NCBI RefSeq assembly: GCF_023078275.1 | Contig: NC_062980.1 | Location: forward strand, 10,806,783 to 10,870,782 | Source: Leguminivora glycinivorella | Lineage: Eukaryota; Arthropoda; Insecta; Lepidoptera; Tortricidae | Direction: 5' to 3' | DNA: 64,000 bases | The notes under the pieces: model-generated | The model's database searches: none | Seen by the model: the letters and a program-made list of their open reading frames with translations, nothing else | Told to the model about the DNA's origin: nothing | Part shown: in pieces, positions 1 to 11,186 of the stretch | Layout of the letters: each line of letters opens with the position of its first letter | How positions within the stretch are numbered: the stretch's first letter is position 1 | Made by a program: the position numbers and the translations under genes

Positions 1-2378
1 TCGTTATTGAAAATGATTGATTATACACAAAGTCGTTTCATAGTCAGTTTTAACGGTTTACATCCTGCAAGTCCCCCGGCTAATTGCCCGAGAGTTCAAC
101 AACACCTGACCAGAAACACTGGTGAAATTTGCATTCCCGCTTCGCTTCGACAACATTGTCTAGGACCACCCGCGTAGCCTCAACATCATCGAATCAATAC
201 GAGCCTTATTGCACCGCACCAGATATCAAATCGGGACCCCAGCCCGCTCTGCGTCGTATCGCTTGCAATAAGATGCTCTACAATTCACTTGCGAATTTCA
301 ATATGTGTATCGAAAGAAAGCTATTGGATTTCGGGTAGCTTGCTCGGCCTCCAGACATGTCGAAATGGTTGTAATCAGCTTGCTCTGTCGAACGAAATTG
401 GATAAAAAAGTACCTATTCCTAAAACTTTTGGGTCCCGGCGAAACTTGTTCGGCACAGAATTTTATTGTGAGCGGTAACTTGTTCAGATTTTTTTAATCA
501 ACGCCAGCAATCTCAAATAATACAGCTGCAACATTCGAATCTCATTAGCAAGCAAAACAAGAGAAAAAAGCTTGGAGCAATAAATTTTAGCGAGGCTCAA
601 GTCCAAACGTTTACGGTTCCTTTTAATTTGGTTGCCATTGTCGAGGCGTCCCGCTGCGCGCCGTCCGACGGATTTCTTGCGGGAATTCCAGCTGCTTTAA
701 ACATTACTTCTTATTAGTCGATTATGAACGGAAATTAAAACGATTCATTCATTAATTAAATGTTGTGCGTAATAAAATGTAACTAACACTGCTATTGCTG
801 AACTCGGCGCCCCATTATGTGAAAGGTGTCGATGAAAAAAAAAACCAGATGCCGATTACGATTCCACCGCTATCATAAATCAAACTGGATTTTATGATCT
901 GTGATGGGGCCAATAGCTACCGCTGCTGACAGATTTCGTAGAAATCGTGTTTATTTTGAGCATTTCAAGTAGATCCAGTTGAAGTCCAGGCTCGAGAAAT
1001 ATGAGATGGATGACGCTGCGCTTTCGTACCGCCCCGCCGTGAAACAGCGTGTGTGAGCCGACGCTATCCCTGGTTAAATTGATAGCGGAGAAACTATCGA
1101 TTACTGCGATAAACATACTTCACCGTAATGTTACTTTCATCAATCATCTGTGAGTAACTTAATGAAAGATACGAGCTGTTGCCTCGGTAAAACAATAGTT
1201 TACTGATCCGCAGCTGACGGCAAGATGTTTTTGGAGATGTTCTAAGAATTCTTTTAAGAGTTATTAAACTTTATGACTGTAAGCGACACGTGTTTCGCAA
1301 AGTATCTAAACCAACTGCGGCCCATCTGTGAGCAGAACGTGCCGTTTCGGTCCCATATTAAAATTCCCACACATAAAATTTAATGTAAAAAAAGATTCTG
1401 TGCCCGCCGCCGGCCCCTTTTTCTCCTCACAACAAACAAGCAGGTAAGCGAATACTTACGTCACTTACAAAATGAATTATGCACTAAATTCTGAGGAAAT
1501 TTGCGGCTTATTACTATATGCTGACTTTAAGTTCATAAAACAGAATACCAACAGCTTTTTTTCGCGTCTATAGTAAGAATGCTTACAATCTACTTTGTTT
1601 TTTGCGGTTTAACAAATAATTTGCGCCTATATCGCCTATAATGCCTTATATAAAGGTTGCATCTTTTGTCAAGATTATGTCTTTCGTAGGAATATATGTA
1701 TATCGTTTACCTGATTTACATAGAGCTCCCTCGTGTTAGCCGTAACTTGTAGATGTTCGTTTCCTTCATTTATTATTTTGATTGCATTGCATTATGGCGT
1801 CTCTAATGAAAATGCATGAGTATCCGCTCTGTATTATAATTCACGGCTACAATAGCGGCAACAGGTCCGACTATCACTATCGTAAAGAATTAATTTACTG
1901 AGGATTAAGCATCGGTCTGTGGTTCAGTTACTTTATTGTACTTCTTAAAGTTTTATTTCGAATCGACTCAGCGTAACTTTATATTGAAAGTTCCAATAAC
2001 TGAAACGCAAGCAGATAGATTTAAAAATCGTGAAATGAGAAGAAGGTATGTTACGGTAGATTTTTTTAAGTTTCACTAGTACTTTTTTTACCTCTAGGTA
2101 ATTCGACTCAATTGCAATAGACAAAATCGACCATCACAAGAATACGTTTTTAAAAGAGCAAAAAATACTCAAAGCTGCTTGATTGTGAACTGCGGCTATT
2201 GTACTCAATTTTTATCAGTCAGTCTCATTATCTAGCAGCGCAAGATCAGAAGACGATGAATATCGCACGCATTAATAGATCCGCCGGGCCGTATTCAATT
2301 CCGGGCCGATCTCTGTCAATAACTGTGTAATCGTGACTGGATTTCGGCTAATCATTGGAAGGATTGAAACTAGAGAAG
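1..2378. other. Non-coding stretch, nothing recognised
   Basis: AT-rich sequence with only short open frames (up to about 74 codons) that show no family motif or splice context. A slightly GC-richer patch lies near 640-680. A GTAAG donor-like sequence occurs near 1443, but no exon can be argued around it. Confidence 0.6.
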
Positions 2379-2849
2379 TAGAGATGCGCTGATGGTTTTG
2401 GCCGAATATCGAATAGTCAGCAATCAAATATTCGGCATAACTGTTGTAGATAGCATATATTATGCATATTATGACAACTCTTCGCGAACAAAGCACAACG
2501 TGTGATAAGATTTAATTATTGTTGTTAAAAACTAGTGATGAAGCAAGTTGATCAAATCTGTGCCTCATGATAAAATCAAATTCTTTGAACCAAAATGCTC
2601 AGAAGTTACGTAGGTAGTTTCACAACTTGCCAAGAATTATTCCAAGGATATAAATACATTTTAAAAGTAGTAAATGTAATTTGTGCAAATTTCTGTGGTT
2701 TTGTTTCTTTTTAGATAGGTGTAAAAGAGATTCAGTATTCGGCCGAATAGATACTATAGATAGCAATGTTCAACCGAATACCGGACATTCTGCATAATGG
2801 CCGATCAGGCCGAATACCGAATAGTGGCCGAATATTCAGGGCACCTCTA
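2379..2849. mobile_element. MITE with GGCCGAAT-rich ends, TA-flanked
   Basis: The left end reads TAGAGATGC and the right end GCACCTCTA, giving short inverted ends (GAGATGC against GAGGTGC) bordered by TA, as in Tc1/mariner-type non-autonomous elements. Both subterminal regions carry repeated GGCCGAAT and CGAATA words (near 2400-2435 and 2728-2840). There is no coding capacity. The family assignment is inferred from the ends alone. Confidence 0.5.
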
Positions 2850-4714
2850 TGTGAAACCGGCTATGACAGCGTACATTCCAACGCCCGCCTTGTCCCCGGC
2901 CAAACAGACGGCGGCGGCAATCAAAACAGCCGACTGGGAAAGTGTCATTTTATGTTGGCATGACAAACATTAAGCTGGTGTGAGCTTGTGATATTATCTG
3001 GTGTTTAACTATGCCGCCGTGTGCCGTTAAATGAGGTTTTGGTCTTGCCCAACTAAGTATCTGTTTCTGTACTCTGTTGCACATCGAAATACTAGAGTCG
3101 AACTACACTTGCAACTAGATTCCAGTTAACGAATCATGAATGTGCTATATTATTCAACATCACAAAGTTATGTACATATGTACGAGTATAATAACGTTTG
3201 TATGCTTAAATTGCATTGTTTATAATTTTATTGTGACAAGCATTAAGCTGGGGAAGTTTATGATGTTATCCACTCCTGTTTAATTCTGATGATGGTGTGG
3301 TCAAATAATGTTTACATTTTTGCTGCTAGTATTTACGTATCTTTTAACGTGCTCTTTAAATGTACCCTACGAATTATTACAGGTTACCTACTTAAAAGAT
3401 AAGAAATTAGTTGTATGCCTAAGTACACCTGTAGATACAATGATACAGTAACTAAATAAGAACCCCAAATATTTTTATTACAACGATAATTCTTCACTCT
3501 TTCTATATTACATAACAACTGGCCCGAGACAGAGAACGTTTACGAGGAAGTAACGTCCAGCGGACGGACTATCAAAACACTGGTGTTATCATAGGAGACC
3601 ACGGGTTGTGTTTATTTTAAACATTCGCCGACAGCCGGTGAGATTATCTTCCATGCCCTATTTTCCCATAACTTCACGACGGTTAGTTTCATCGACCAAT
3701 ATTACTCAGAACTTGGCCTTCGTGTCAACTACATGTATATCAAGATCATTGTATACTACTGGTTTATTCGAGATGAGGTCTCGTGAAGTGTTTGGAACAA
3801 CAGATCTTGTAACGCAACCCTCTGTTGTGTGCTTTAACGTTATTGTTTAGATTCATGGTGCTCCCCAAGTTCCGTTGTTTGAGTTGACTGTTTATCAATT
3901 TGCAGCAAACACAATTGATGATAGTGTAGTGTCAACAAAACCTAATCGCTTGACTGGACCTAGGCATTTGACTAGTAATTTTCAAACTATAACTTATTTA
4001 AAAACTAATGTATACGTCTTTGATCAGTGGCATTATTACAGGCACACTAAATATGAAGGTATCTCATCTTGAAAGCAAAAATATTTATTATAAAATAAAA
4101 TCTCTCTCATTTAACGTCTACGACAGAAGTCATAAACATCATTAAAAGTTATTGAATATCGATATATCCCTAAATATTATGAAATTTTCTTGACAGTAAA
4201 TAATTGAAGTTAATCTGAGACGATACGCTACGAGACAAGTTTCTAATAATTTTGAGCAACATTCGATGATAGCTGTAAGTAATCTTCTTGTTAACCAAAT
4301 GGCCTACAAACTGGTTTTAAATTACTCTCGACATGTTACTTCAGAAGGTGGACGGTAAATAATTTATATTTTTAATGAAATATAATTTACTTTCGAGTTA
4401 TTGAATTGTGAATTCTATGTTATTACGTAATTAATGAAGGGATACACAAGAATTAATAACAAAGATATTATTTATTTATAAATTACTGTTTTTTAAAAGG
4501 TACGCCTAGAGCTACTGTGGTAGTTATTTTAAAAACATTCAATGTTAATGAAAGATGATTGCCTGATGCTATAATGCCTATAATACATAGTAAAAATATT
4601 TTAATGTTCCTTTCGAATCTTTGTACTGAATAATACATCTGGAATTCCGCAACATAAAAGATGTTTATACTGTCATACTTACACATTTTATTTTCTTCTA
4701 AACTGCTCAACAGC
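2850..4714. other. Non-coding stretch, nothing recognised
   Basis: No repeat family or gene is recognised. Two adjacent plus-strand open frames at 3608-3850 (80 codons) and 3875-4072 (65 codons) have no recognisable domain. A minus-strand frame at 4483-4710 has a hydrophobic stretch and abuts the DIRS insertion point, but is too short to assign. Confidence 0.55.
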
Positions 4715-4902
4715 TATTATATTTCCTCGCTTCATTGTTCGATATAATTATTAAGTTTACATTATTGTAGTTTATTTAATCTACTGGCAACATATTGCAC
4801 GCTTATTTTAGAGATTTATAAAAAATAAGTATTTCAATTGGCTCTAAACCTTCCCCCCCACCCTCAGGTCGGTGTCAACCGGCGGTGGGATCCTCATTAT
4901 TT
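4715..4902 (+). repeat. DIRS left inverted terminal repeat
   Basis: Positions 4742-4902 are the exact reverse complement of 9419-9579, including the C7/G7 run. The outermost 27 bases (4715-4741) are not matched by the right end. Instead they are matched, inverted, in the internal complementary region. Confidence 0.93.
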
Positions 4903-5075
4903 TTTCGTGCACGGCAACAGACGCACGCGTCCACTGCACTATCTTTTGATACTAAGTTTATCTTGGTTGTTGGCAATGCCAAAGCGTAAAACGCACTAAC
5001 CAAGAAAAACAGTGGACTAGTATTTTTATCATCATCTACGGATGATCACACAACGCGTACTTTTAACAAGACGCG

Positions 5076-5143
5076 AGCCTGGGGGTTGACCGTGAGTCAA
5101 CACGAAGGCAGCCGGGGGTTGACCGTGAGTCAACACGAAGGCA
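5076..5143. repeat. Two-unit 34-bp minisatellite in DIRS leader
   Basis: Two near-identical head-to-tail units (5076-5109 and 5110-5143) each contain TTGACCGTGAGTCAA. This word is itself an inverted repeat (TTGAC/GTCAA around a five-base loop). It lies in the untranslated leader, upstream of the nested MITE. Confidence 0.85.
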
Positions 5144-5263
5144 TAACTCATGTAAGACATGGTGATTCTATTACGAACACATGTTGATATGAACATTAGT
5201 TACTGAATGTTATCCGCGAGATAACACTAAGTAAGACGCGCATTCGCGCATATGGGTGAAATC

Positions 5264-5498
5264 TACACTGAGAGAAATTTGCATTGTGAATTTAACAAGT
5301 TCGACTTGTTGCGGTTTATCCGTTTGAATCAGCCAAACGTATGTTTAAAACAATATGTGTCAGGTTGTTTTTATAAAATCGACTTGTTGATTCAAATGAC
5401 AAGTAGCTTGTTGTTTGAACCAAAAAGCACGTAGGTGCTATTTTAACCAAAAAATTTGTTGAACGAACATGAAACTGGTTGTATTTTCTCTCAGTGTA
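5264..5498. mobile_element. TA-flanked MITE, copy 1 (nested in DIRS)
   Basis: A 231-bp insert (5266-5496) is bounded by TA duplications, with inverted ends CACTGAGAGAAA and TTTCTCTCAGTG. It is nearly identical to a second copy at 42110-42358. The 60-codon frame across it is a by-product of the repeat and is not a gene. TA duplication plus a short inverted end suggests a Tc1/mariner-mobilised non-autonomous family. It postdates the DIRS lineage in which it sits. Confidence 0.88.
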
Positions 5499-5559
5499 CC
5501 CACAATTTTGGTACTATTTTTATTTTAGTTTTTATAAAACTAAATTATGGCTTGGTTTT

Positions 5560-6501
5560 TTGTTCTGTTCAGAAAGCATCGTTGCTTTCTCGAACAAGAA
5601 GTCACGGAGACCGAAATGGTACATTCCGGACAACCAACTCGATTACCAGGACTCGAATTCTCCATACATCGAGAATGTTCCGGAGATCTTACCTGAAGAC
5701 GCAACACCTTGCGGGTACGGCGCCAGGCTCAACTCCTGAAAATTCAGCTCCAAAAGTACCTGATTTGGACCCAGACCTGGTTACCGTGTTTAGGTGAGGC
5801 TATATACCGAACATACACCCATACTTGGGGAAAAATTCACGGTAACTTAGCCTCCCTTTGGCTATCATTAGTCCGCAAGGGTTTACCAAATATTTGAAGG
5901 ATAAGATATTAAAAGAATACCTTATCTCCGAAAATTGTACGCATTTAGATGCTTCATGCAGAAATTTCTGCGGCCATTACAGCCATGCTGTTTGTGGCAG
6001 CTGCCAGTTGGGTGTCGCCTTACAGCCATAAACCGAGCTATTACTGTTCTATTGACGTCTGATGATATATAAGATCACTGCTATCAAGCTGTTAAGCGAC
6101 AGTTGTCGCATCTTATCAGACTTGCATTATTGCAAAACCCAAGCACGTACAAGGCTTGTCACACCCAGGTTATAAAAACCCTTCTTGACCATAATTCAAG
6201 ATGCGGGCGATTTACTCTATGGAAGTAAACTCCCGGAAAACATAAAAGCCTCAAAAGTAATTGAGAAACAATGGCTACAGATAAAAAGTCTGTATATTTG
6301 GGAAAGAGCAACACGGCTCCATCAACTTCGACAACAACGTCGGCGCGCAACCAATACCAGTTTCAGGGAAACGGGTCAGGCCCTCCTCGTTACCAGTCGA
6401 AAGGCGGGGGGGCCCAGAGAAAGGACAGCAGTCAACCAACCCCGAACCCTCCAGCTAGACCAGCGGGCCAGGGCAAGCCCCGTGCCACTCCTCAACAATG
6501 A
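5560..6501 (+). pseudogene. Degenerate DIRS gag-like ORF
   Basis: Decayed Gag-like protein that would package the element RNA. Across several frames one reads segments typical of insect DIRS ORF1: a W/L-rich helical part near 5780-5900, a block including PENIKASKVIEKQ near 6234-6272, and a basic, Gly/Pro/Gln-rich tail ending at the stop at 6499-6501. The tail has GPPRYQSKGGG and many Arg/Gln, and is probably RNA-binding. Frame changes and stops interrupt it, for example around 5897 and 6050. Frames at 5709-5897, 6185-6523 and 6271-6501 are pieces of this one gene. The reverse-transcriptase region follows directly. Recognition rests on motif memory of DIRS ORF1, so boundaries are approximate. 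Confidence 0.7.
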
Positions 6502-6779
6502 GTCAGTTACCTCACGCTGGTAAAATAAAATATTTTTTATGATTGCTGGTCAAAAATAACATCAAATGAAGTTATTTTAGATTCGCTTAAAAACGGTTGC
6601 TCTGTAACTTTTGAACGTCCGGTTTTTTCAAGACGTTGTACCCCAAAAATAAATTGGAGTAGTGGAAAAGCCGTTATGGAGGTACGTCCAAAATTTAATT
6701 CAGCTGGATGCAGTTGTCCCTTGCATCCCACAGCATGACCAGTTTATTTCGAGAACGTTTTTGTCACAAAAATCTATGA

Positions 6780-8090
6780 CACCAAACGTTTTATTCCAAA
6801 TCTCGAAAAGCTGAACAAATTTATTCCTAGAGAACATTTCAAAATGGAAAACCACAGACCAACTGTTAAGCTTATACTTACCAACAGGTAGCTTCATGGC
6901 TACAGTTGATTTGAAGGAAGCTTACCCACTGATTCTTATTGCGAGATATTGCCGCAAATATCTGAGCGTCCATTTTGAAGATGAAAACCCTAGTTTATTA
7001 ACTTAAATGAATTTACGGCTTTGTCTTATGGTCTTTTTTAGCGCGGTATTTTATGTGTCGGTACTCTTATGTAGAGTGTTTACGAAACGTAAACGTTAAC
7101 CTACTAGAATGCTTGTGCTTTGTCATAAACTATACTAATAGGACATTAAAACCACGACAGGTTTGTCGAGACTTAGGTTTTATGTTCAAACTCAGTCGAT
7201 TTTTTTACCTACGGGAAAAACGAAAGAAAATCAACGTGATGGTTAGAAAATCTCTGTCACTACACTCTTGTTCCGTTAGAGAATTATCTCAACTGATCGG
7301 AGTACTTATTAACGCATGCCCTGCAGCTAAATTTGGGTGGCTATATACTAAAATTCTAGAACGCCAAAAATTTCTAGCCTTGCAACGCGACCCAAACTAT
7401 AGTAAGAAAATTAAATTACCGAAACTAATATTAAATGATCCGAACTGGGGGATGAATATTATATTCTCTTGCACACGGAGCGTCGAGATCCGAGGAAAAA
7501 GCTTTCCACATAAACCATTTGGAAATGTTAGCAGTATGTTTACCTCTTAATATTTCTCAAATGACCGTCGTTGTGACTGTTTTATATTAATTCGTATAGA
7601 CAATACGAAAGCTATAACTGATATAAGCGATGAAAATCGCATGGGCAGCGTTCAATTTCGAAATTTGAACGACCCTTTCAGACGGATTTGGCAGTGGTGC
7701 GAAGAAGCGAAACCTTTGGTTTTTTTTGCATCGTATATAAATATTAAATATACGAAAGACAATATAGAAGTAGACCGGGTATCACGAAATGTGAATCTCG
7801 ATACTGAATGGTAACTATCTCATGAAGCGTTTATACTGCTACGCATAATGTATACTGCTGGTGAGCTTGATATTGATCTTTTCTCTTCTCGCTCCAATGC
7901 CAAATGTACACTTACTTATCATGGTGGAAATACCCAGATGCATCAGCTGTAGATGCTTTTACACTAGACTTTTATAGTTTCCCTCCATTGCCGATCATTT
8001 TAAAATCTTTAAAAAAGATAATTTATGACAAAGTAACAGGAAGTTTAGCTTCCCCGTCTGGCAATCCCAAGCGTAGTTTCCTTTGTTAAT
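6780..8090 (+). pseudogene. Degenerate DIRS reverse transcriptase / RNase H
   Basis: Remnant of the polymerase. Around 6795-6960, in shifting frames, one reads a KLNKFIPREHFKMEN block followed by MATVDLKEAYPL, the RT region that carries the first catalytic Asp. The text then jumps from a SYGLF-like segment (about 7020-7040) to ECLRNVNVNLLEC (from about 7068). The intervening part that should hold the Tyr-x-Asp-Asp catalytic motif is gone. A 165-codon frame at 7053-7550 preserves the thumb/connection (LSQLIGVLINACPAAKFGWL and a following WGMN). RNase H-like sequence follows (NLWFF near 7700-7740), then a DIDLFSSR...AVDAFTLD...FPPL block (about 7870-8000) that DIRS elements carry ahead of the recombinase, sometimes annotated as a methyltransferase domain. 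Multiple stops make it non-functional. Confidence 0.88.
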
Positions 8091-8189
8091 GTCACTAGTA
8101 AAATCCGATATTATTTACATGAGCCCCGAAGAACATAAGGTCTGTTCTGATCACAGCACCAGGAATCCGTTCCACGAGCGCCTTTTCCT

Positions 8190-9083
8190 GGGTGCAGCGG
8201 TGCTCTCCGGTAAAGGTTATCTGAGGAAACTTCATGTGATCGCATCTATTTCTAAAAATACCATTCAGCAATATAACGTTTCGTTTAAACGTGATTTAAA
8301 CTATGGTGGACATTTTGATCACAGCAGGATCGTCATATTATGGATCCATAAACAATCATAAGGTCAGCATTATCCCTGTTTCGCAGGACAAAAAAAAAAA
8401 AAAAAAAAACATGTTAAACGTTTGTTAAAACGCATATTTAAAATGAGACCTAATTTTCCAAAATATACTTACTCACTCTTGGGATCCAAAAATAGTATTG
8501 GATTACATTGATGAATGGTATCCAAATATGACTATATCTTTAGAGCAGATTACCTAGGTACTAAAAAGCTTGTCGTATTATTGGCATTATGCACTGCCCA
8601 TCGCGTGCCAACATTCTTACTGATTAAATGAGTGAATATACACTACCCAAATGGGGTAAAAATTATCGTGTCAGATATAACCATCTGCCCCGACATACTT
8701 ATACTGTTCCTTTCGTACCTTAAAGAAACGTGTCGCGCGACTTCGGTCCTTCGCGAGTATCTCACTCTAACAAGCGATAAAAGGCCTCCGAACTCAGAAC
8801 ACCTCTTATTAACTGCGAAGCGCCCTCACAGGGACGCGATGGCACAGTCAATAAGCAGGTGGATAAAACAAGTACTAGCGGAGATCGGGATGGACGTGGC
8901 AACATTTAGTGCACACAGGCACTCGCCATACTACCACGTCTACTGCCGTTTCGGCATGGGTCAATGTTTGACATTATCAGAAAAACCGCGGGTTGGACCT
9001 CAACCTCGCAAATATTTCCTAAATTCTGCCATCGTCAAATAGTTGACGAAGACCTATTTGCAAGATCAGTTTGCTATAATTAA
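8190..9083 (+). pseudogene. Degenerate DIRS tyrosine recombinase
   Basis: Remnant of the integrase-like recombinase that would insert the circular DNA form. The N-terminal core-binding part is visible around 8190-8300 (LGAAVLSGK, then ISKNTIQQYNVSFK). A run of 20 A interrupts the gene at 8390-8409. The catalytic domain follows: ALCTAHRVPTFL near 8586-8622, a Thr-Arg-His triad motif at 8921-8929, then IIRKTAGWTSTSQIF and LFARS up to the stop at 9081-9083. The Arg-His pair survives, but the expected nucleophile Tyr in the F-Y-x-R motif reads Cys (TGC at 9027-9029), and a frameshift separates the two motifs. Not functional. Confidence 0.88.
8390..8409 (+). repeat. A20 homopolymer inside recombinase remnant
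   Basis: Twenty consecutive A residues split the recombinase gene. They may be slippage or the trace of a short poly(A)-tailed insertion. No target duplication was identified. Confidence 0.9.
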
Positions 9084-9237
9084 TTATGAACTGTGTTACT
9101 GAATAAGACTGATCTTGTGTATAAATTACATAATTATGTAATTGCTAGTTGTTTAGTAATAATTATGTAACAAAATTTAATGATAAATATTTAATTTTGT
9201 TTTCACAATTGGCATCCGCAAAACTTTGTCTCTAAAC

Positions 9238-9367
9238 AACTACAATAATGTAAACTTAATAATTATATCGAACAATGAAGCGAGGAAATATAATATATGA
9301 TCAAACGAGCTTCGCAAGCGAAGTTCGATCGATATTATATGACTCGCTTCATTGGAAGATATAATTA
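9238..9367. repeat. DIRS internal complementary region (ICR)
   Basis: A 130-bp segment with two halves. The left half (about 9238-9296) is the exact complement of the left element end (4715-4771). The right half (about 9292-9367) is the exact complement of the right element end (9573-9647). The two halves overlap by the four bases TATT/AATA. In DIRS elements this segment templates completion of the ends during circle formation. Confidence 0.92.
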
Positions 9368-9418
9368 CCCTCCCCCCGATACACCCAGATTCCAAAGTTT
9401 TGCTTAGAATAATCTCTG

Positions 9419-9647
9419 AAAATAATGAGGATCCCACCGCCGGTTGACACCGACCTGAGGGTGGGGGGGAAGGTTTAGAGCCAATTGAAATACTTATTTT
9501 TTATAAATCTCTAAAATAAGCGTGCAATATGTTGCCAGTAGATTAAATAAACTACAATAATGTAAACTTAATAATTATATCTTCCAATGAAGCGAGTCAT
9601 ATAATATCGATCGAACTTCGCTTGCGAAGCTCGTTTGATCATATATT
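9419..9647 (+). repeat. DIRS right inverted terminal repeat
   Basis: The inner 161 bp (9419-9579) is identical, inverted, to the left repeat. The outer 68 bp (9580-9647) is unique to this end and is complemented only in the ICR. The outer part includes the palindromic TTCGCTTGCGAAGC near 9618-9631. Confidence 0.93.
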
Positions 9648-10924
9648 GAACATCTATAAATGTAACAATAAATTTTACAAAATGAAAATGTTAGAAATAT
9701 GCACTGCAACACGACAATATTTCTTTATTGCCAATAATATTTTAAGCGATAAACTATTTACTATTGTAATTCAAAACCGAATAAACAAAATAAGTTTCGA
9801 TTTCATGAGTACTAAAGTGTAGGATGCGTGGACTTCCGAAGCCGCAACGTGCGAGAGGATCGAACTTTACTGCCTATAAACTCTTTATTGCCCATTGTCG
9901 ACGATTATTACTTAACCCTCATGACTTATGAAGTAATAAATTCGATCTTTCATACCAGCCACGCTTCGATTTTTGACCATTAGCACTTTTCTTGGATCAC
10001 GTCCACACCTACTGTCCATAAACATAAAGCTTGCGATGATTTATTTTTACAACAATTGTAATTTATATGTCAGAATACTCAGAATATCTTTATCTTTTCT
10101 CATATGACTGATCTGATGAACATAATGATATCAAAAATATTTACATTGTATGTATATATATAAAAAAAAATATAAACTTTACAGACAGATATTGTTAAGC
10201 ATACAAGAAGTCCATGTGCTGGTTTAAGATGTCTGCACCTGCACATAAAGTCACGCAAACACCGTTCACGTCGACAAGCCGATTAAATGAATCAATCAAT
10301 AAAGCAATACGAATGACTTCTCAAAGAGGATTATCCATCCCTAATGAATTTTGATTGCTAAGTGCAGATCAAAGGGGTTATAAATCTTAAAAGGTGCGAG
10401 TGCAAAACAGACCGCATGCACCGTCCAAATACGGATATCAATTGGATAAAACAAGACGCTCTAGAAGCAAATGCATAAAGCCGAGTGAATCAATAGATTA
10501 AAGATGGCGATAAGCTTAAAATATCTACCAATGGGCGTGCTGTAAATAACTTATTTGTAATTGCGGTGCAGCGATTGTCTGATGGCATGAGGCTGATGTT
10601 GATGGTATCGGGGCCTGCCGGGTTCCCTTTTGGTACATATTGCGTACTTCGCTCAGTCGTTTGCGTGTTTTTGCTTCTTTGTGATGTCAGTGGCCACATA
10701 TTTCAGCTGAGTCACACGGCTTTCCCGGCTTAACTTAAATCGTTCAACGTTTATAATTCACCTTAACTGCTTGCATTGTTCACATTACATCACTGATTTC
10801 GCATTTAAAAGTCCAATAATGGACACCGAAATTGGTAATTGTTAAGTGTGTATATTTTTTAGACTGCATATATTAATCAAAATACAAATCTGTTGCTACC
10901 GTTTAAGTGACCGGCCACACCAGA
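9648..10924. other. Non-coding stretch, nothing recognised
   Basis: AT-rich with short A/T runs near 10150-10170. Open frames stay under 70 codons and have no family signature. Confidence 0.6.
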
Positions 10925-11186
10925 GCGTCGCGTGTCTCGGGGCGCGCAACGGGCGTCCGCGCCACGCCGCTTCAGTGTAATTCAAAAAACGCCTCCTCAG
11001 TACATTTTGTATAGGAAAGACGTAAGACGCGCCCCAGGTGGCGTGGCGGCGGCGGGGCGCGCGCCGCGCCGCTTGGCGGCGCGCCTTACGTCCTTCCTAT
11101 ACAAAATGTACTGAGGAGACGCTTTTTGAATTACACTCAGGTGGCGTGGCGCGGACGCCCTTTGCGTGCCCCGAGACACGCGACGC
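10925..11186. mobile_element. GC-rich foldback/palindromic element
   Basis: The arms begin GCGTCGCGTGTCTCGGGGC and end with the inverted GCCCCGAGACACGCGACGC. Pairing continues inward through TACATTTTGTATAGGAA / TTCCTATACAAAATGTA almost to a GC-rich centre (about 11030-11085). Because of the symmetry, both strands carry near-identical 60-codon frames (10932-11114 plus, 10997-11188 minus), so neither is evidence for a gene. A clear target duplication was not found. Probably a palindromic MITE. Confidence 0.8.

Larger units (their letters stand above)
4715..9647 (+). mobile_element. DIRS-type YR retrotransposon, end-complete, coding-dead
   Basis: This 4.93-kb element has the diagnostic DIRS architecture. 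Split inverted terminal repeats lie at 4715-4902 and 9419-9647. Inside the right end sits an internal complementary region (9238-9367) that joins the complements of both outer ends. Remnants follow in the order gag, reverse transcriptase, RNase H, a further conserved DIRS block and tyrosine recombinase, all on the plus strand. No target duplication is seen, as expected for recombinase-mediated insertion. Every coding block has stops and frameshifts, the RT catalytic segment is missing, and the recombinase tyrosine position is Cys. The 161-bp core of the two terminal repeats is nonetheless identical. A 231-bp MITE is nested at 5266-5496. The class assignment is firm; the family name is not determined. 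Confidence 0.93.

Noticed and set aside
4483..4710. 75-codon minus frame abutting the DIRS insertion, with a hydrophobic end loosely like an insect chemoreceptor C-terminus
   Set aside because: Similarity is a vague hydrophobic pattern. No receptor motif or exon partner was found beyond the insertion at 9648 onward.
5252..5434. Open frame repeated almost exactly at 41934-42260
   Set aside because: The shared part is the MITE sequence; the reading frame is incidental.
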